Assembly (NCBI GenBank): GCA_026874595.1
Contig: CM049311.1
Location: 65,515,953 to 65,579,952 of the forward strand
Direction: 5' to 3'
Length of the DNA stretch: 64,000 nt
DNA from: Sipunculus nudus
Taxonomy: Eukaryota > Annelida > Sipuncula > Golfingiida > Sipunculidae
In this document: positions 12,826 to 26,119 of the stretch, in pieces
How the letters are laid out: every line of letters begins with the position of its first letter
Position numbering within the stretch: the first letter of the stretch is position 1
Translations under genes and position numbers: made by a program
Notes under the pieces: generated by a model
The model's database searches: none
Seen by the model: the letters and a program-made list of their open reading frames with translations, nothing else
What the model was told of the DNA's origin: nothing

Positions 12826-15450
12826 AGCTCAGCTGACTATAAGTCATCTGAGCTATAGTCTTGGTCCATTGTCAGTCGTCCGTCCGTCTGTCGTGCCATC
12901 CGTCCGTCCGTCCGTAGATGTGGCACGTTTTGAAACCGTAAGACCTAGGAATCCAAAATTCAGCATAATGTTAGATGTCCCCAAGATCTCCTACCAAGCC
13001 GAAAACTGGGTCTTGGCGACTTCGTTTCTTTGAGAAATTAAGGAAAAACCTCAATTTTTTATTAAAAACCTATTTTCACACTTCAGGACTGCCTAATATC
13101 AAAACCACTCATCTGTTTTCCCTCATATTTACCATAAATATTCTTCTATATAGTTCCTATGTACATGCCAGAAATTATGCCTGTATTATATAATTTAAAA
13201 AAGTAATGGGCCAAAACATAATGCATTTTGTAAAAAATCAGGAAAGATATTTGATCACTTAACACAAAACTTGTTAAAGCTATGGACTTTTTTTCCAGTA
13301 ATATAACTTTAATTTATCAAAATTAAATTTTATACCCAAAATTAGATCAAAATCTTTTAAATTTTTTAAAATATTCACAAAAATTAAAAATTGTTACCTT
13401 AAATTTTTCCCAACTTTGACCATGGCACGTTTTTTTTACTGTGGGTACTGTGGATTTAATTTTCGCAACATGTTTTTGTTAGCATTTTGTCTGTTAAACA
13501 CCAAAAATTTGAAACCAGTTGATCAAAAACTGTAGATTTTATTCAAGTTTTCAAGCACCATGTAACAAATTGTTTACATCAAGCTAGTGTTATGCAGTTT
13601 GCAAGAGCTCAGCTCCCCAGCTTCAGCTCTCAGTTCCTAAAATTTGGCATACAATTAGATGTCTCCAAAATTCCCTACCATGCCAAGAATTTGGTCACTA
13701 GGACTTAATACCTTCGAGATATTAATGAAAAACTTCATTTTTCCATTAAAAACCCATTGTTACATTTCAAGACTGCCTAATATCAAAACCACTGATGTGA
13801 CTTTAATCATATATAATATACATATTTTTCTATACATTCTCTATGCATATGCCAGAAATGATGTCAGTATTGCATAATTGTTTTAAGTTATGGGTCCAAA
13901 CATAATGCACTATGTAAAAAATCAAGAAATATATTTACTCCCTTAACAAGGGGATTGCTGAAGCTAGAGTTTTTTTGCCAGGGATGTAACATTATTTAAT
14001 CAAGATTCAATTGAATACCCCAAATTAGTCCTGAATTTTTCAAATTTTATATGTTATTAGTATAAATATAAAATTAGTACCTTAAATTTTGCCCAACTTT
14101 GACCATGGCACATTTGTTTCCTGTGAGCACGGTTGATATAATTTTCATATCATGCACACAAGGATTTCAGCTTTTTAGTTTAGAAAGCTGAAAGAAATTG
14201 GCCAAAAATTGTAGCTTTTATTAATGTTTTTATGAGACCATGTCAGACCTTAACTCTCTCCAGCCCCTCTTGAGTCACCTGTATGTTGACCTTGTTGAAC
14301 TTTCAGCAAATTATGCATGCTTGAGGCGAGCCATACACTGTTGCAGGTAGGCAGCTTATGGCCAGCCACAGTTGATCCAGGTGTCCAACCCAACTCATCT
14401 AGTAGTTTTAACCAACAACATAACAATTAACAATAAATTAATAAATTTTTATTGTTTTTTAATAACAAATTCAAGAAAAATAAAAAAGAATTTGTTAGTT
14501 TATAATAACAGGAAATCAACTTGCAGTTACTGATGATAAAAGAATCTTGTATCGATGGATAGAATGTCACGTACTCCAAATAACACCATGCAGTCACCTA
14601 TGGTATTTTTCAGTTCAGTTTTAATGATAAAAAAGTAAATCATATTATTCATTACTAATCATTAGGGATCATATGAAGGAAATTAATGATAGACAAAGAT
14701 GCAGTTGATATTATTAATCTAGATTCCTACTGTGTCTAGTGTGTACATTGATGTGAAATTAGTCCAAAATGAATATATTACATTTTTTTTTTAATATAAA
14801 TAAAAGCCATAAAACCAGGTACTTTTGATCATAATTTAAATGTGTAAATTTTGTATATTCTGGATTCTCAACATAATTGTTTTGTGAAAACTGAATAAAT
14901 GCCAGTAATGGTGGGAAAACTTTGCAATTGTATTTAAATACGAATATGAATATGTACTCCATTATAAAATGTCTTGCATAAAGAATTGGAATTCAGGTAA
15001 AAATGAAAGTATATGAATACCAGTGCAAATACTTTCAAAATGTATTCATATATGCATTCATGAATATATTCTCTAATATTATTTTAATAATCATTTCAGT
15101 TATATTTCATTTTAAAAAATCATAAGATTCTCCTATTATTTTTAATAAAAATTATATTTGGGACAATATTTGTAATTTTTTTTTAATAAATAGTTAAACT
15201 CTTATATCATATGTTCTGCTTATAAGTTATATGGCCAAGTCAAAATCTGTGTGACAATAGTACTCCATTTGTTAATAAAATAAATGAAATCAATCCTCTT
15301 CCCTGTCTCCAAAGATAATATCATAATCATACACAAGCTAAACACCAACAACTCATAATAAAGCTTATATTTATTACCACACCAAACCAGCATATGCCTC
15401 ATATATATCATATATAACAGCTGAGCGCCGTGACCCATAGGTCCCTTGTT
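12826..15450 (+). mobile_element. Family A copy 1 (palindrome-ended repeat, two ~700-bp units)
   Basis: It starts with the family's 5' palindrome: AGCTCAG and TGACT on the left, AGTCA and CTGAGCT on the right, around ATA. A TCCGTCCGTCC-rich stretch follows. Two related units begin near 12940 and 13640 (both contain ATTAGATGTC, CTGCCTAATATCAAAACCACT). It ends with TCAGCTGAGC and the palindrome GACCCATAGGTC. The inverted match between GCTCAGCTGA at the 5' end and TCAGCTGAGC near the 3' end supports these as true ends. No protein is encoded, so it is non-autonomous. Confidence 0.6.
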
Positions 15451-15806
15451 CTTATTGGTAATTTGTATGTATAGTATACAAAAATGTTTTGACCTTCAAA
15501 ACATCCAGGTAGGAAGTAGTATAGGTATTCAAATCATCAATTTCAGCTCAGCTGACTAAAAGTCATCTGAGCTATAGTGATGGTCCATTTTCTGATGTCC
15601 ATCCATCTGTCTGTCCGTCCATCTGTAGATGTGGCACTTTTAAAACTCTAAGACCTAGGAATCCTAAATTCAGCATAATGTTAGATGTCCCCAAGATCTC
15701 CTACCAAGCTGAAAACTGGGTCTTTGCGACTTTGTTCCTTTGGATAAATGTTGATTTAATCTGTTAAATTCTGAAATTTGAAAGTAAAAGCTTAAAAATT
15801 ATTCTA

Positions 15807-17544
15807 ATTGTATCCGCCAAAACAGAGTTTTGCGGATACTATGTTTTCAGCTGCACGCCGCGGCCGCGGCCGCGTAGGTTTCTGGAGAACTCCTCCGTAA
15901 CCGCTGGGCGGAATTTTACGAAACCCGGGATTATGTTCGGGTCACATGTGAACTGCTGCGCCCCGATTTTGTTTTGACCTCTGACCTTTCCTCTGCGCTC
16001 TGCGTCTGTTTGTGCGTCTGTTTCCACACATAAACCCACATATCTCGGGAACCGTTTGACGGATCAGGAAAATTTTTTTGCACAAATGTAGCCCTTGGAG
16101 AGCTTTATAACATACACAAAAAATGGTGGCGCCACCTGCTTCCATGTTTGCACAGTGTCCATCTGTTCGTCTGCCTTGGGTTAAAATCACTCATATCTCT
16201 GCAGTGACTAGACTAATTCACCTGAAATTCGGCATGCATAAACATCCTGGATAGCTTTTCTGATTTTATGACAGGTGGCACAACCTACATTCACGTTTAC
16301 GCTGCAGACATCCAAGCTCATATCTCGGGAACCGTTTGACCGATCAGGAAAATTCTTTTGCACAAATGTAGCCCTTGGAGAGCTTTATAACATACACAAA
16401 AAATGGTGGCGCCACCTGCAACCATGTTTGCACAGTGTCCATCTGTTCGTCTGCCTTGGGTTAAAATCACTCATATCTCTGCAGTGACTTGACTAATTCA
16501 CCTGAAATTTGGCATGCGTATACATCCTGGATAGCTTTTCTGATTTTATGACAGGTGGCGCCACCTACACACGTTTACGCTGCAGACATCCAAGCTCATA
16601 TCTCGGGAACCGTTTGACCGATCAGGAAAATTTTTTTGCACAAATGTAGCCCTTGGAGAGCTTTAAAACATACACAAAAAATGGTGGCGCCACCTGCAAC
16701 CATGTTTGCACAGTGTCCATCTGTACGTCTGCCTTGGGTTAAAATCACTCATATCTCTGCTGTGACTTGACTAATTCACCTGAAATTCGTCATGCTTATA
16801 CATCCTGGATAGCTTTTCTGATTTTATGACAGGTGGTGCCACCTACATTCACGTTTACGCTGCAGACATCCAAGCTCATATCTCGGGAACCGTTTGACCC
16901 ATTGGGCCAAAATTTTGCATGTGTATAGATCTCACATAGCTCTTCATCATACTCAAAACTGGTGGCGCCACCTGCAGCCATTTTTGCACAGTTCCTGTCT
17001 GTTTGTCTGCCATGGGATAAAATCACTCATATCTCGGCAGTGGTTTGACATATCTGCCTAAAATTTTGCAGGTTTATACATCCCCGACAGCTCTCTTGAT
17101 TTTATGACAGGTGGCGCCACCTGCATTCTAGTTTATGCAGCAGACATCCAAGCTCATATCTTGGGAACCGTTTGTCTGATTGGGCCAAAGTTTTGCATGT
17201 GTATAGTTCTCACAAAGCTCTTTATCATACTCAAAACTGCTGGTGTCACCTGCAACCATTTTTGCTCAGCATCCATCTGTTTGTCTGCCACAAGCTAAAA
17301 TCACTCATATACATGAAGTGGTTTGACTTATCTGCCTTAAATTTTGCATATGTATACAACTTGGACGGCTTTCTGGATTTTGTGGTAGGGGGGGCACCCT
17401 ACATACAGAATTTGGCTGCAGACATCCATGCTAATATGCAACACTCTATTTCCCCTTGCCACTCAATCCATGCCTCACTTCACCCGTTCCACTCTGATTT
17501 AGGCGGATACACGTAGTCGCTTGTCGACTACCCGTATTCTAGTT
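15807..17544 (+). mobile_element. Family B copy 1: Helentron-like element, ~280-bp tandem units
   Basis: The 5' end ATTGTATCCGCC starts a hairpin (TATCCGCCAAAAC, loop AGA, GTTTTGCGGATA). A CCGCGG-rich patch and a unique lead-in follow. Then come units of ~280 bp, each with two AGGTGGCGCCACCT-type palindromes about 140 bp apart (exact copies near 16129, 16407, 16555, 16686, 16966, 17109). The 3' end has GGCGGATA (inverted match to the 5' TATCCGCC), a hairpin GTAGTCG/CGACTAC and then CTAG. Terminal-plus-subterminal inverted repeats, 3' hairpin, CTAG end and lack of a target duplication all fit non-autonomous Helentron/Helitron elements. No Rep/helicase is encoded. Confidence 0.6.
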
Positions 17545-17769
17545 ATTGAAGTTTTTCAGATGCTCTAATGTACTTGCATTTTGTATATCCAAGATCCCAC
17601 TCTTGCTCACTACAGCCTAGCCTAGGTAACCTTATTAGTGATGCAGCACTGGCAGAACACCCCTGCTGTAATAAACGCACTTATTCTCATGGGCCCTACC
17701 CTATCATCCCCCCCCTCACCCAACCACCACCACCACTATCACCAGTTATGTTGCAATACATGGTTTGTT

Positions 17770-18960
17770 ATTGTTTCCGCCAAAACAGAGTTTTGCGGAT
17801 ACTATGTTTTCAGCTGCACGCCGCCGCCGCTGCCGTCGCCGCCGCCGCGTAGGTTTCCAGAGAACTCCTCCGTAACCGCTGGGCGGAATTTTACGAAACC
17901 CGGGATTATGTTCGGGTCACATGTGAACTGCTGCGCCCCGATTTTGTTTTGACCTCTGACCTTTCCTCTGCGCTCTGCATCCGTTTGTGCGTCTGTTTCC
18001 ACACATAAACCCACATATCTCGGGAACCGTTTGACGGATAAGGAAAAATTATTTTGCACAAATGTAGCCCTTGGAGAGCTTTATAACATACACAAAAAAT
18101 GGTGGCGCCACCTGCTACCATGTTTGCACAGTGTCCATCTGTTTGTCTGCCTTGGGTTAAAATCACTCATATCTCTGCAGTGACTTGACTAATTCACCTG
18201 AAATTTGGCATGCATATACATCCTGGATAGCTTTTCTGATTTTGTGACAGGTGGCGCCACCTACATTCACGTTTACGCTGCAGACATCCAAGCTCATATC
18301 TCAGGAACCGTTTGACCGATCAGGAAAATTTTTTTTGCACAAATGTAGCCCTTGGATAGCTTAATAACATACGCAAAACTGGTGGCGCCATCTGCAGCCA
18401 TTTTTGCACAGCTCCTGTCTGTTTGTCTGCCATGGGATAAAATCACTCATAACCCGGCAGTGGTTTGACATATCTGGCTAAAATTTTGCAGGTTTATACA
18501 TCCCTGACAGCTCTCTTGATTTTATGACAGGTGGAGCCACCTGCATTCTAGTTTATGCAGCAGACATCCAAGCTCATATCTTGGGAACCGTTTGACCGAT
18601 TGGGCCAAAGTTTTGCATGTGTATAGTTCTCACATAGCTCTTTATCATACGCAAAACTGGTGCCGTCACCTGCAACCATTTTTGCTCAGCATCCATCTGA
18701 TTGTCTGCCACGGGCTAAAATCACTCATATGCATGTAGTGGTTTGACTTATCTGCCTTAAATTTTGCATACCGGGACGGCTTTCTGGATTTTGTGGTAGG
18801 GGGGGCAACCTTCATACACAATTTGGCTGCAGACATCCATGCTAATATGCAACACTTCACTCTATTTCCCCTTGCCACTTAATCCATGCCTCACTTCACC
18901 CGTTCCACTCTGATTTAGGCGGATACACGTAGTTGCTTGTCGACTACCCGTATTCTAGTT
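17770..18960 (+). mobile_element. Family B copy 2
   Basis: It has the same ends as copy 1: ATTGTTTCCGCC 5' (one A to T change) and the GTAGT...CGACTAC hairpin plus TTCTAGTT 3'. It carries fewer internal units (palindromes near 18106, 18248, 18382). The CG-rich patch near 17816-17850 is an interrupted GCC run. It lies in the same orientation as copy 1, 225 bp downstream, inside the same family A copy. Confidence 0.6.
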
Positions 18961-19817
18961 GTCAACTGTATTTCTTTAAATGTAAAGCTGTTTTTGGTCA
19001 ATGTGCACAACTTTTCTTGAAATATTAATTCAAGAAGTAATCCAAGAGATGCCATGTTGTTCTGATGTAGCATTTTTAAGAAAATATTTCCTTTTAAATA
19101 ATTAAACAAAATATAATTTAACCCATCAGTAGGCATAATTTGATAATATATGAAACAAATGATGGATAAATAAAGGTGTATTTTAAATTGTGAATTCTGG
19201 GGTGTTCTTTTCTGATATTTATTGCTTTGCAAATTTAAAAAAATATATTTAATAAAAAAAAGAAATATATCTGTGTGCATAATATGATATTACCTGACTT
19301 AATTAAGTATAAATGTTGATGCAATTTAGATTTGTGAATCAATTTAAATATTCAGATATATATGATAAACTGTGTATATATATTAAAATTTATAAACTTA
19401 AAAAAATGACATAACAAAAAAAAATAGTAAATATATGTTCATTATTTATCTGTCTCAGTAGAATGGAAATTATAGTTATTTGTTTTGTTTTCCATCTCTC
19501 TGCCTGTTTTTAAATATTTAAAAATAATTTCATTTAAATTAAATTTTATCCTTTAGGCATAAGCAGAGGTGCTGTAACTCCCACCAGTCCCTGTCAGCAC
19601 CATTGAATTTAATTCCATATTCTGTATTTTTATCCAAAGGTGTTGTAACTCTCCCCCCCCCCCCAAAGTCATTGAGCCCTAGTTCCTAGGCTTGAGGATA
19701 GTATTTTTTTTGCAACTTCAAAAATTCTATGGTGATGCAGTTATAACTGTCACAATCAGCTGAGCGCCGTGACCCATGAGTCTCTGTTAATATAATCAAG
19801 TATGATAAAAATAGGTA

Positions 19818-19980
19818 CAGTAAAACCATGAAATATTGGCCGCCAACGGGACCTTGATAAAGTGGTCACATTTTCGAGGTGGTCGTCTAAGCCAGGTCTG
19901 ATATAAAGAGCAAAAAAGAATTGGGACTGTGAAAAAAGTGTTAGTTACTTTGAGGTGGTTGCTAAACCGAGGTTTTACTG
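19818..19980. mobile_element. 163-bp MITE with CAGTAAAACC terminal inverted repeats
   Basis: CAGTAAAACC at 19818 is mirrored perfectly by GGTTTTACTG ending at 19980. Both ends are flanked by TA, the Tc1/mariner/pogo target duplication, and CAGT-starting ends are typical of pogo/Tigger-type MITEs. No coding capacity is present. A one-ended fragment with the same terminus lies at 44249-44284. Confidence 0.75.
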
Positions 19981-19982
19981 TA

Positions 19983-21802
19983 ATTGTTTTAATTGCTTGC
20001 AGATACTGTTTATATTACTTACCAGTATTAACCACCAATTGACAGCAGGATTTGATGCCTCATTTCTGGCATATCACATACTTTTTGTACATGGATGGTT
20101 TATTTCGGATAATGGATTAAATCAATGAATAAACTAAATAGAGATGAATTTTTGATCATGTTACATAGATATAACTCGGGAAAGCCTTCCAATGTATAAA
20201 AGGTATTTCAGATGACCTCATGTAAGGAGTTGGGGACAATTGATAAGATTATTTTGAGAGTGGAGGTGTTTTATGTGAGCAGTATGATCAGTAATTTCTA
20301 AGGGGAACCCCTCTTTCTGTAGTGTTTTTAAATAAAAATTGACAGCCCAGGCCTACAGGTAAGCTGTCTCTTGACAAAACCAGACCAATCTTAGATATGT
20401 TTGTATACTTTTTAACCACAGCTGCCATGTATGAGAAAATTACATTTGTAAATTAGCATATTGGTATATCTCCCTGCATGTTTGTTGAATTTCTGTCTGA
20501 CATGTGTTACTAGATGATGGATTAATTGTATGAGACATGGGAAATTACTTGTTACAATATAGAAAGATTTGATTTATGAGTTCACATGTATTCTTTTGTG
20601 TCATTTCATCACTTGTAACCTAATTTTAAGATAACTGGCTGTTTACCATGTTATAGTTGCAGTGGAATGGATGAGGGTTGCAGTGCATTTACCAGTATGA
20701 CTTGAATCAGGACTAAAATGCTCTTACCAGTTCGATATATATGTCTTCTGAGTTGTGTGTTTATTGCTAGTGATGCATGTGTGTTACCTCATGTGAATGA
20801 TGCACTGTGTAAGGACCAGCTCTATTGATCAGCACAGATGCAGCAATTCCACCACAATACATGGATCAATAATCGTAACTACTGTATTGAAGACAGGAGA
20901 TGCTCCTCTGTGTGCCACATTGTTATGAGAAATACGACATTGCAGAATTATGATCACATTTCAAAGTTGTTTACATTAGAGCTAAATTTTACTTGCCAGC
21001 ACAAGCGGCTAACTGTTAATGTCAAGCCTTGATTTATAGATAAATGCTTTCCCTGAATTTTTTTCCAGAAAGATCCTTTTTCTTGTAAGATTTAAAAAAA
21101 AAAATGAAATCCAGAGTGGTGGAACTTGATTTAGAACAGATAAGTTAATGGAACATTATCTGGTGGAAATAACATGTAACTAATATGTACAACAGAGATG
21201 GCCAGCTAAGTGAATCAGCTGACTGTCATTGTTGTGGTAATCCACAGTGGTACATCAGTGGCCACATAACACGTTTACACAAGCACACACATTCAGTTCA
21301 AGCCAGCTATTCACCAACATTTTCTGTAGTATTTATGTGATTTTTAGCTTACTCTGTGTTTATATTAATGAACTGCAGGTAATTCAGGGAAGGAAAAGTT
21401 CTTATAATGCCTCTGTGACCGATGTACTAGCTTGTTTATATCTACAAGCTGTTACTGTTAACATGAAATATGCACATATTTAACAAATAGAAAAAAAACA
21501 TGTAACCTAAGGTGGTTGTTGCATGTGTGTGGAAATTGAAAGGTCATCAGATGCAAAACACCTTTTGCAAAATATCTTGACTTTGCTTCCTGATGTCCTC
21601 GTTTTATGTTTGAATAATTTTGGCAGACCCCCATTTCTTAGAAACATGTTGGTATAAACAAAATAAACAAGCTATATGCAGTGGGATCGGCGTTTTCTGG
21701 CTTGTTTCCATGAAAGGTTAAGTGGATTATCTAGTTATTAGATGTCAGATATTGGAATAGGTCCCTTTAAATCAACCAATGAACCACAAGACAGTGTACA
21801 TT
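19983..21802. other. Intron-like DNA with second copy of a dispersed repeat
   Basis: No gene is recognised. About 20450-20665 repeats the 417-690 segment in direct orientation at moderate divergence. The remainder is featureless AT-rich sequence. Confidence 0.4.
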
Positions 21803-22968
21803 ATTGTATCCGCCAAAACAAAGTTTTGCGGATACTATGTTTTTGACCGGGTTCCGCCGCCGCGGCCGCGTTCGTTTCCGGAGAACTCCTCTGAGACTAC
21901 TGGACAGATTTTTCCGAAACTTACACAAATTATCGGGTCACATGTGAACTGGTGCCAAACCAAGTGACCTTGACCTCTGACCTTTCCTCTCTGCCCAGCG
22001 TCAGTTTGTGCGTCTGTTTCCACACATAAACCCACATATCTTGGGAACCGTTTTACCGATCAGGAAAAATTATTTTTTACACAAATGTAGCCCTGGGATA
22101 GCTTTATAACATACACAAAATAAGGTGGCGCCACCTGCAACCATGTTTGCACAGTGTCCATTTATTTGTCTGCCTTAGGTTAAAATCACTCATACCTCTG
22201 CAGTGGTTTGACTAATTCACCTGAAATTCCGCATGTGTATACATCCTAGATAGCTTTCTTGATTTTATGACAGTTGGCGCCACCTACATTCACGTTTACG
22301 CTGCAGACATCCAAGCTCATATCTCAGGAACCTTTGGACCAATCTGGAAAAAAGATTTACACAAATGTAGCCCTTGGATAGCTTTATAACATACACAAAA
22401 ATGGTGGCGCCACCTGCAACCATGTTTGCACAACGTCCATCTGTTTGTCTGCCTTAGGTTAAAATCACTCATATCTCTGCAGTGGTTTGACCAAATTACC
22501 TGAAATTTGACATGCATATACATCCTGCATAGCTTTCTTGATTTTATGACAGGTGGAGCCACCTACTTTCACGTTCACACTGCAGACATTAATGCTTATA
22601 TCTCCGGACTCGTTTGACCAATCAGGAAAAATTTTTTACACAAAGTAGCCCTTGGATATCTTTATAACATACACAAAAATGGTGGCACCACCTGCAGCCC
22701 TTTTTTGCACAGCGTTCATCTGTTTGTCTGCTGTGGGATAAAATCACTCATATCTCTGCAGTGGTTTGACTTATCCACAAGAAATTTTGCATGTGTTTAC
22801 ATCTTGGATAGTTTCTCGTTCAAATAACAGGTGGCGCCACCTACAATCATGTTTATGTGATGTGTGTTTCCCCTTGCCACTCAATGACAATCCATGCCTC
22901 ACTTCACCCGTCCTTCTCTGATTTTGGCGGATACACGTAGTTGCTTGTCGACTACCTGTATTCTAGTT
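21803..22968 (+). mobile_element. Family B copy 3
   Basis: Starts with ATTGTATCCGCC and its hairpin, contains diverged ~280-bp units (palindrome near 22123 and variants near 22265 and 22407), and ends with GGCGGATA, the hairpin and TTCTAGTT. The CCGCCGCGGCCGCG patch sits at the same relative place as in the other copies. It is more diverged than copies 1, 2 and 4, so it is probably older. Confidence 0.6.
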
Positions 22969-24590
22969 ATTATTATTTTTATTATAATAATTTTTATTAT
23001 AATTAAGTTGTACCTTTGGTTTGCTGCAGTGAACAAGAGGACCATAACTAACACACAATGACCATTGGTTTTAATCTGGCTACTGAGAGCATGTTTGACT
23101 AAATTTGTTATATGTTGTGTGACAGTTTCCCTTATCAGAGCTATTTTTTGTCAAACTTTAAAATATATAACATATAAAATTATAGTAAGTAATATACCAA
23201 GTTTAATTTATTCACAGTTGAGGTGCTGCCCGTCATCTTAAAGCTTTATCAGAGCTCTGGTAGCAGGGATTACTCTGGTGAGGAGAACTTTCCATCTAAT
23301 TTGCATTCACAGAATTTCTGTGGTGAGGAATTTCAAGCTTTCAGGAACTCAGTACACTTTAGTTACATTTAACATGGATTATATTTGCAGGCCTAGAACT
23401 AACAGATGTGTTTCCTCGGAAAAGGTCTCAAAGGTTTTATTTTAATCTCATGCATTCAAGATGAAAGGAAACAGTTTGATAAAAAGTCTGGCCTTCACTG
23501 TAGAAATCAATGGTAGTAAATGAAGTAATTGCCCAAATTGAGGTCTTGATTGGAGCTTATACTGAGATCTGAGTTTATTGGAAATACTGTTGAGTGACTG
23601 TTGTTGTCTGAGTAAATCAGTAGGATAAAACCTTTTCCATTTTTGTTTTTTTTTTCTCTCAGTTAAAAAATCATTAATATCTTATTTTTATGAGCCATTA
23701 TTAATATGATTTCATTTACATTTCCAGTTTCTATGATTCCCATAGATACTGAGGCTGTAACAGGTTTAAATCCATTGAATCAAATTAAACATTATGGACC
23801 TATGTATATGAAAGCTTATTCTATATTTATTAGGAACAGACTAATAGCCATGATAGGTAAATATATCTCTTTAATATCTTCAGTATTACACCTACACAAG
23901 TACCTTGGATCCTGATTTTACACCCCATTGATATGGTTAAGAAGTACTTGGACTAAAGTACTCCAATAAAGTAATAGGTATCACTCTGTGTGGAATTTCT
24001 ATATTTAGATTAACAGTTTCTGACTTCATGTAATCAGTCAGTTTATGATATTCAGTATGATATTTCTGATGGAGGAAATGTTTTATCAGCATTTACTCAG
24101 AGTTGTGTTGGTTTTCTATAAGAAATCTTTGGTGGTTTAGGGAACTTGCTATCAGAAATTCATTCTAATGTAGAAAAAGGTCTCTTCTCAATGGCTTCTA
24201 CCTTATTGTTGTTATCTGACATATCTTAGCATAAAAATGACCATGAGTAATTTTCATGCGGTGGATATTTACAAAACAAAGAAATTCCTTATAAAGTGAT
24301 GTTAGTCTGGCATTTTCCAGAAAATGTTCAAGAAAACTTTTGTTCTTTATATTTTGGAAGCATATGGCACCATTTAGATTTGTACACAGAGTAAGCATAT
24401 GATTTTAAACCGAAATGGTATGAAGCAGATTATGCAAGGGCTGACATTGTCCTTCAGTTACAGCAGTGCTGTATCATAGTGTATGTGTATATATATAAAG
24501 TTTATGTATCCTCTGCTTCAAAAGACAATGCGGGCCTGCCAAATCACTCCCTTTTTTAAAGAGTCACTCTATTTATTGAGGATATAGTAA
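22969..24590. other. Intron-like AT-rich DNA
   Basis: Nothing is recognised. The open frames (for example 23706-23915) have no motif and no clear splice signals. Confidence 0.4.
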
Positions 24591-25953
24591 AACTAGAATA
24601 CGGGTAGTCGACAAGCGACTACTTGTATCCGCCTAAATCAGAGTGGAACGGGTGAAGTGTTGCATATCAGCATGGATGTCTGCAGCCAAATTGTGTATGT
24701 AGGTTGTGCTACCTACCAAAAAATCCAGAAAGCCGTCCAAGTTGTATACATATGCAAAATTTAAGGCAGATAAGTCAAACCACTATATTGTATATGAGTG
24801 ATTTTTGCCCTTGGCAGACAAACAGATGGACGCTGTGCAAAAAAGGGTTGCAGGTGGCGCCACCAGTTAAGCGTATGATAAAGAGCTTTGTGAGAACTAT
24901 ACACATGCAAAATTTTGGCCCAATTGGTCAAACAGTTCCCTAGATATGAGCTTGGATGTCTGCAGCGTAAACTTGATTGTAGGTGGCGCCACCTGTCATA
25001 AAATCAGAAAAGCTATCCAGGATGTATAAGCATGCAGAATTTCAGGTGAATTAGTCAAACCACTGCAGAGATATGAGTGATTTTAACCCAAGGCAGACGA
25101 ACAGCTGGACACTGTGCAAACATGGTTGCAGGTGGCGGCACCATTTTTGGTGTATGTTATAAAGCTCTCCAAGGGCTACATTTGTGCAAAAAAATTTTCC
25201 TGATCGGTCAAACGGTTCCCGAGATATGAGCTTGGATGTCTGCAGCGTAAACGTGAATGTAGGTGGCGCCACCTGTCATAAAATCAGATAAGCTATCCAG
25301 GATGTATACGCATGCCAAATTTCAGGTGAATTAGTCAAGTCACTGCAGAGATATGAGTGATTTTAACCCAAGGCAGACGAACAGATGGACACTGTGCAAA
25401 CATGGTTGCAGGTGGCGCCACCATTTTTGGTGTATGTTATAAAGCTCTCCAAGGGCTACATTTGTGCAAAAGAATTTTCCTGATCGGTCAAACGGTTCCC
25501 GAGATATGAGCTTGGATGTCTGCAGCGTCAACGTGAATGTAGGTGGCGCCACCTGTCATAAAATCAGAAAAGCTATCCAGGATGTTTGCGCATGCCGAAT
25601 TTCAGGTGAATTAGTCAAGTCACTGCAGAGATATGAGTGATTTTAACCCAAGGCAGACGAACAGATGGACACTGTGCAAACATGGTTGCAGGTGGCGCCA
25701 CCATTTTTGGTGTATGTTATAAAGCTCTCTGAGGGCTACATTTGTGCAAAAAAATTTTCCTGATCGGTCAAACGGTTCCCGAGATATGTGGGTTTATGTG
25801 TGGAAACAGACGCACAAACGGACGCAGAGCGCAGAGGAAAGGTCAGAGGTCAAAACAAAATCGGGGCGCAGCAGTTCACATGTGACCCGAACATAATCCC
25901 GGGTTTCGGAAAATTCCGCCCAGCGGTTACGGAGGAGTTCTCCGGACACCTAC

Positions 25954-26005
<52 letters not shown>

Positions 26006-26053
26006 CCAGCTGAAAACATAGTATCCGCAAAACTCTGTTTTGGCGGATACAAT
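24591..26053 (-). mobile_element. Family B copy 4 (minus strand) with a CGG microsatellite
   Basis: Inverted orientation: AACTAGAATACGGGTAGTCG starts the plus strand and GGCGGATACAAT ends it. Internal ~280-bp units carry the AGGTGGCGCCACCT palindrome near 24853, 24976, 25261, 25415, 25542 and 25696. Neighbouring units (25261-25540 and 25541-25700) are nearly identical, indicating recent homogenisation. At 25954-26004 there is an uninterrupted array of about 17 CGG triplets, where other copies have interrupted GC-rich sequence. Confidence 0.65.
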
Positions 26054-26119
26054 GATGCTAATTACAGGTGTTCTTTCTCTTTTTTTTGGCAGCACACATT
26101 TCTTTTTTCCTCTATTTTT

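Larger units (their letters stand above)
15545..19788 (+). mobile_element. Family A copy 2, split by two family B insertions
   Basis: The 5' palindrome lies at 15545 and the GACCCATGAGTC 3' end near 19777. Copy 3 shows the same internal order: GAAATTTGAAA...AAAAGC near the break, then AGATGCCATGTTGT and TGTGCATAATATGA later. The interval between is interrupted by B1 (15807-17544) and B2 (17770-18960). Only 17545-17769 separates those two and may be A-derived. This copy is older than the B copies inside it. Confidence 0.5.

Noticed and set aside
16275-18166. Recurring plus- and minus-strand frames of 65-110 residues in family B copies (also at 25051-25552 and 34979-35766)
   Set aside because: They recur because the DNA unit recurs. 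They lack consistent starts and stops, and both strands give frames. No domain is recognisable.
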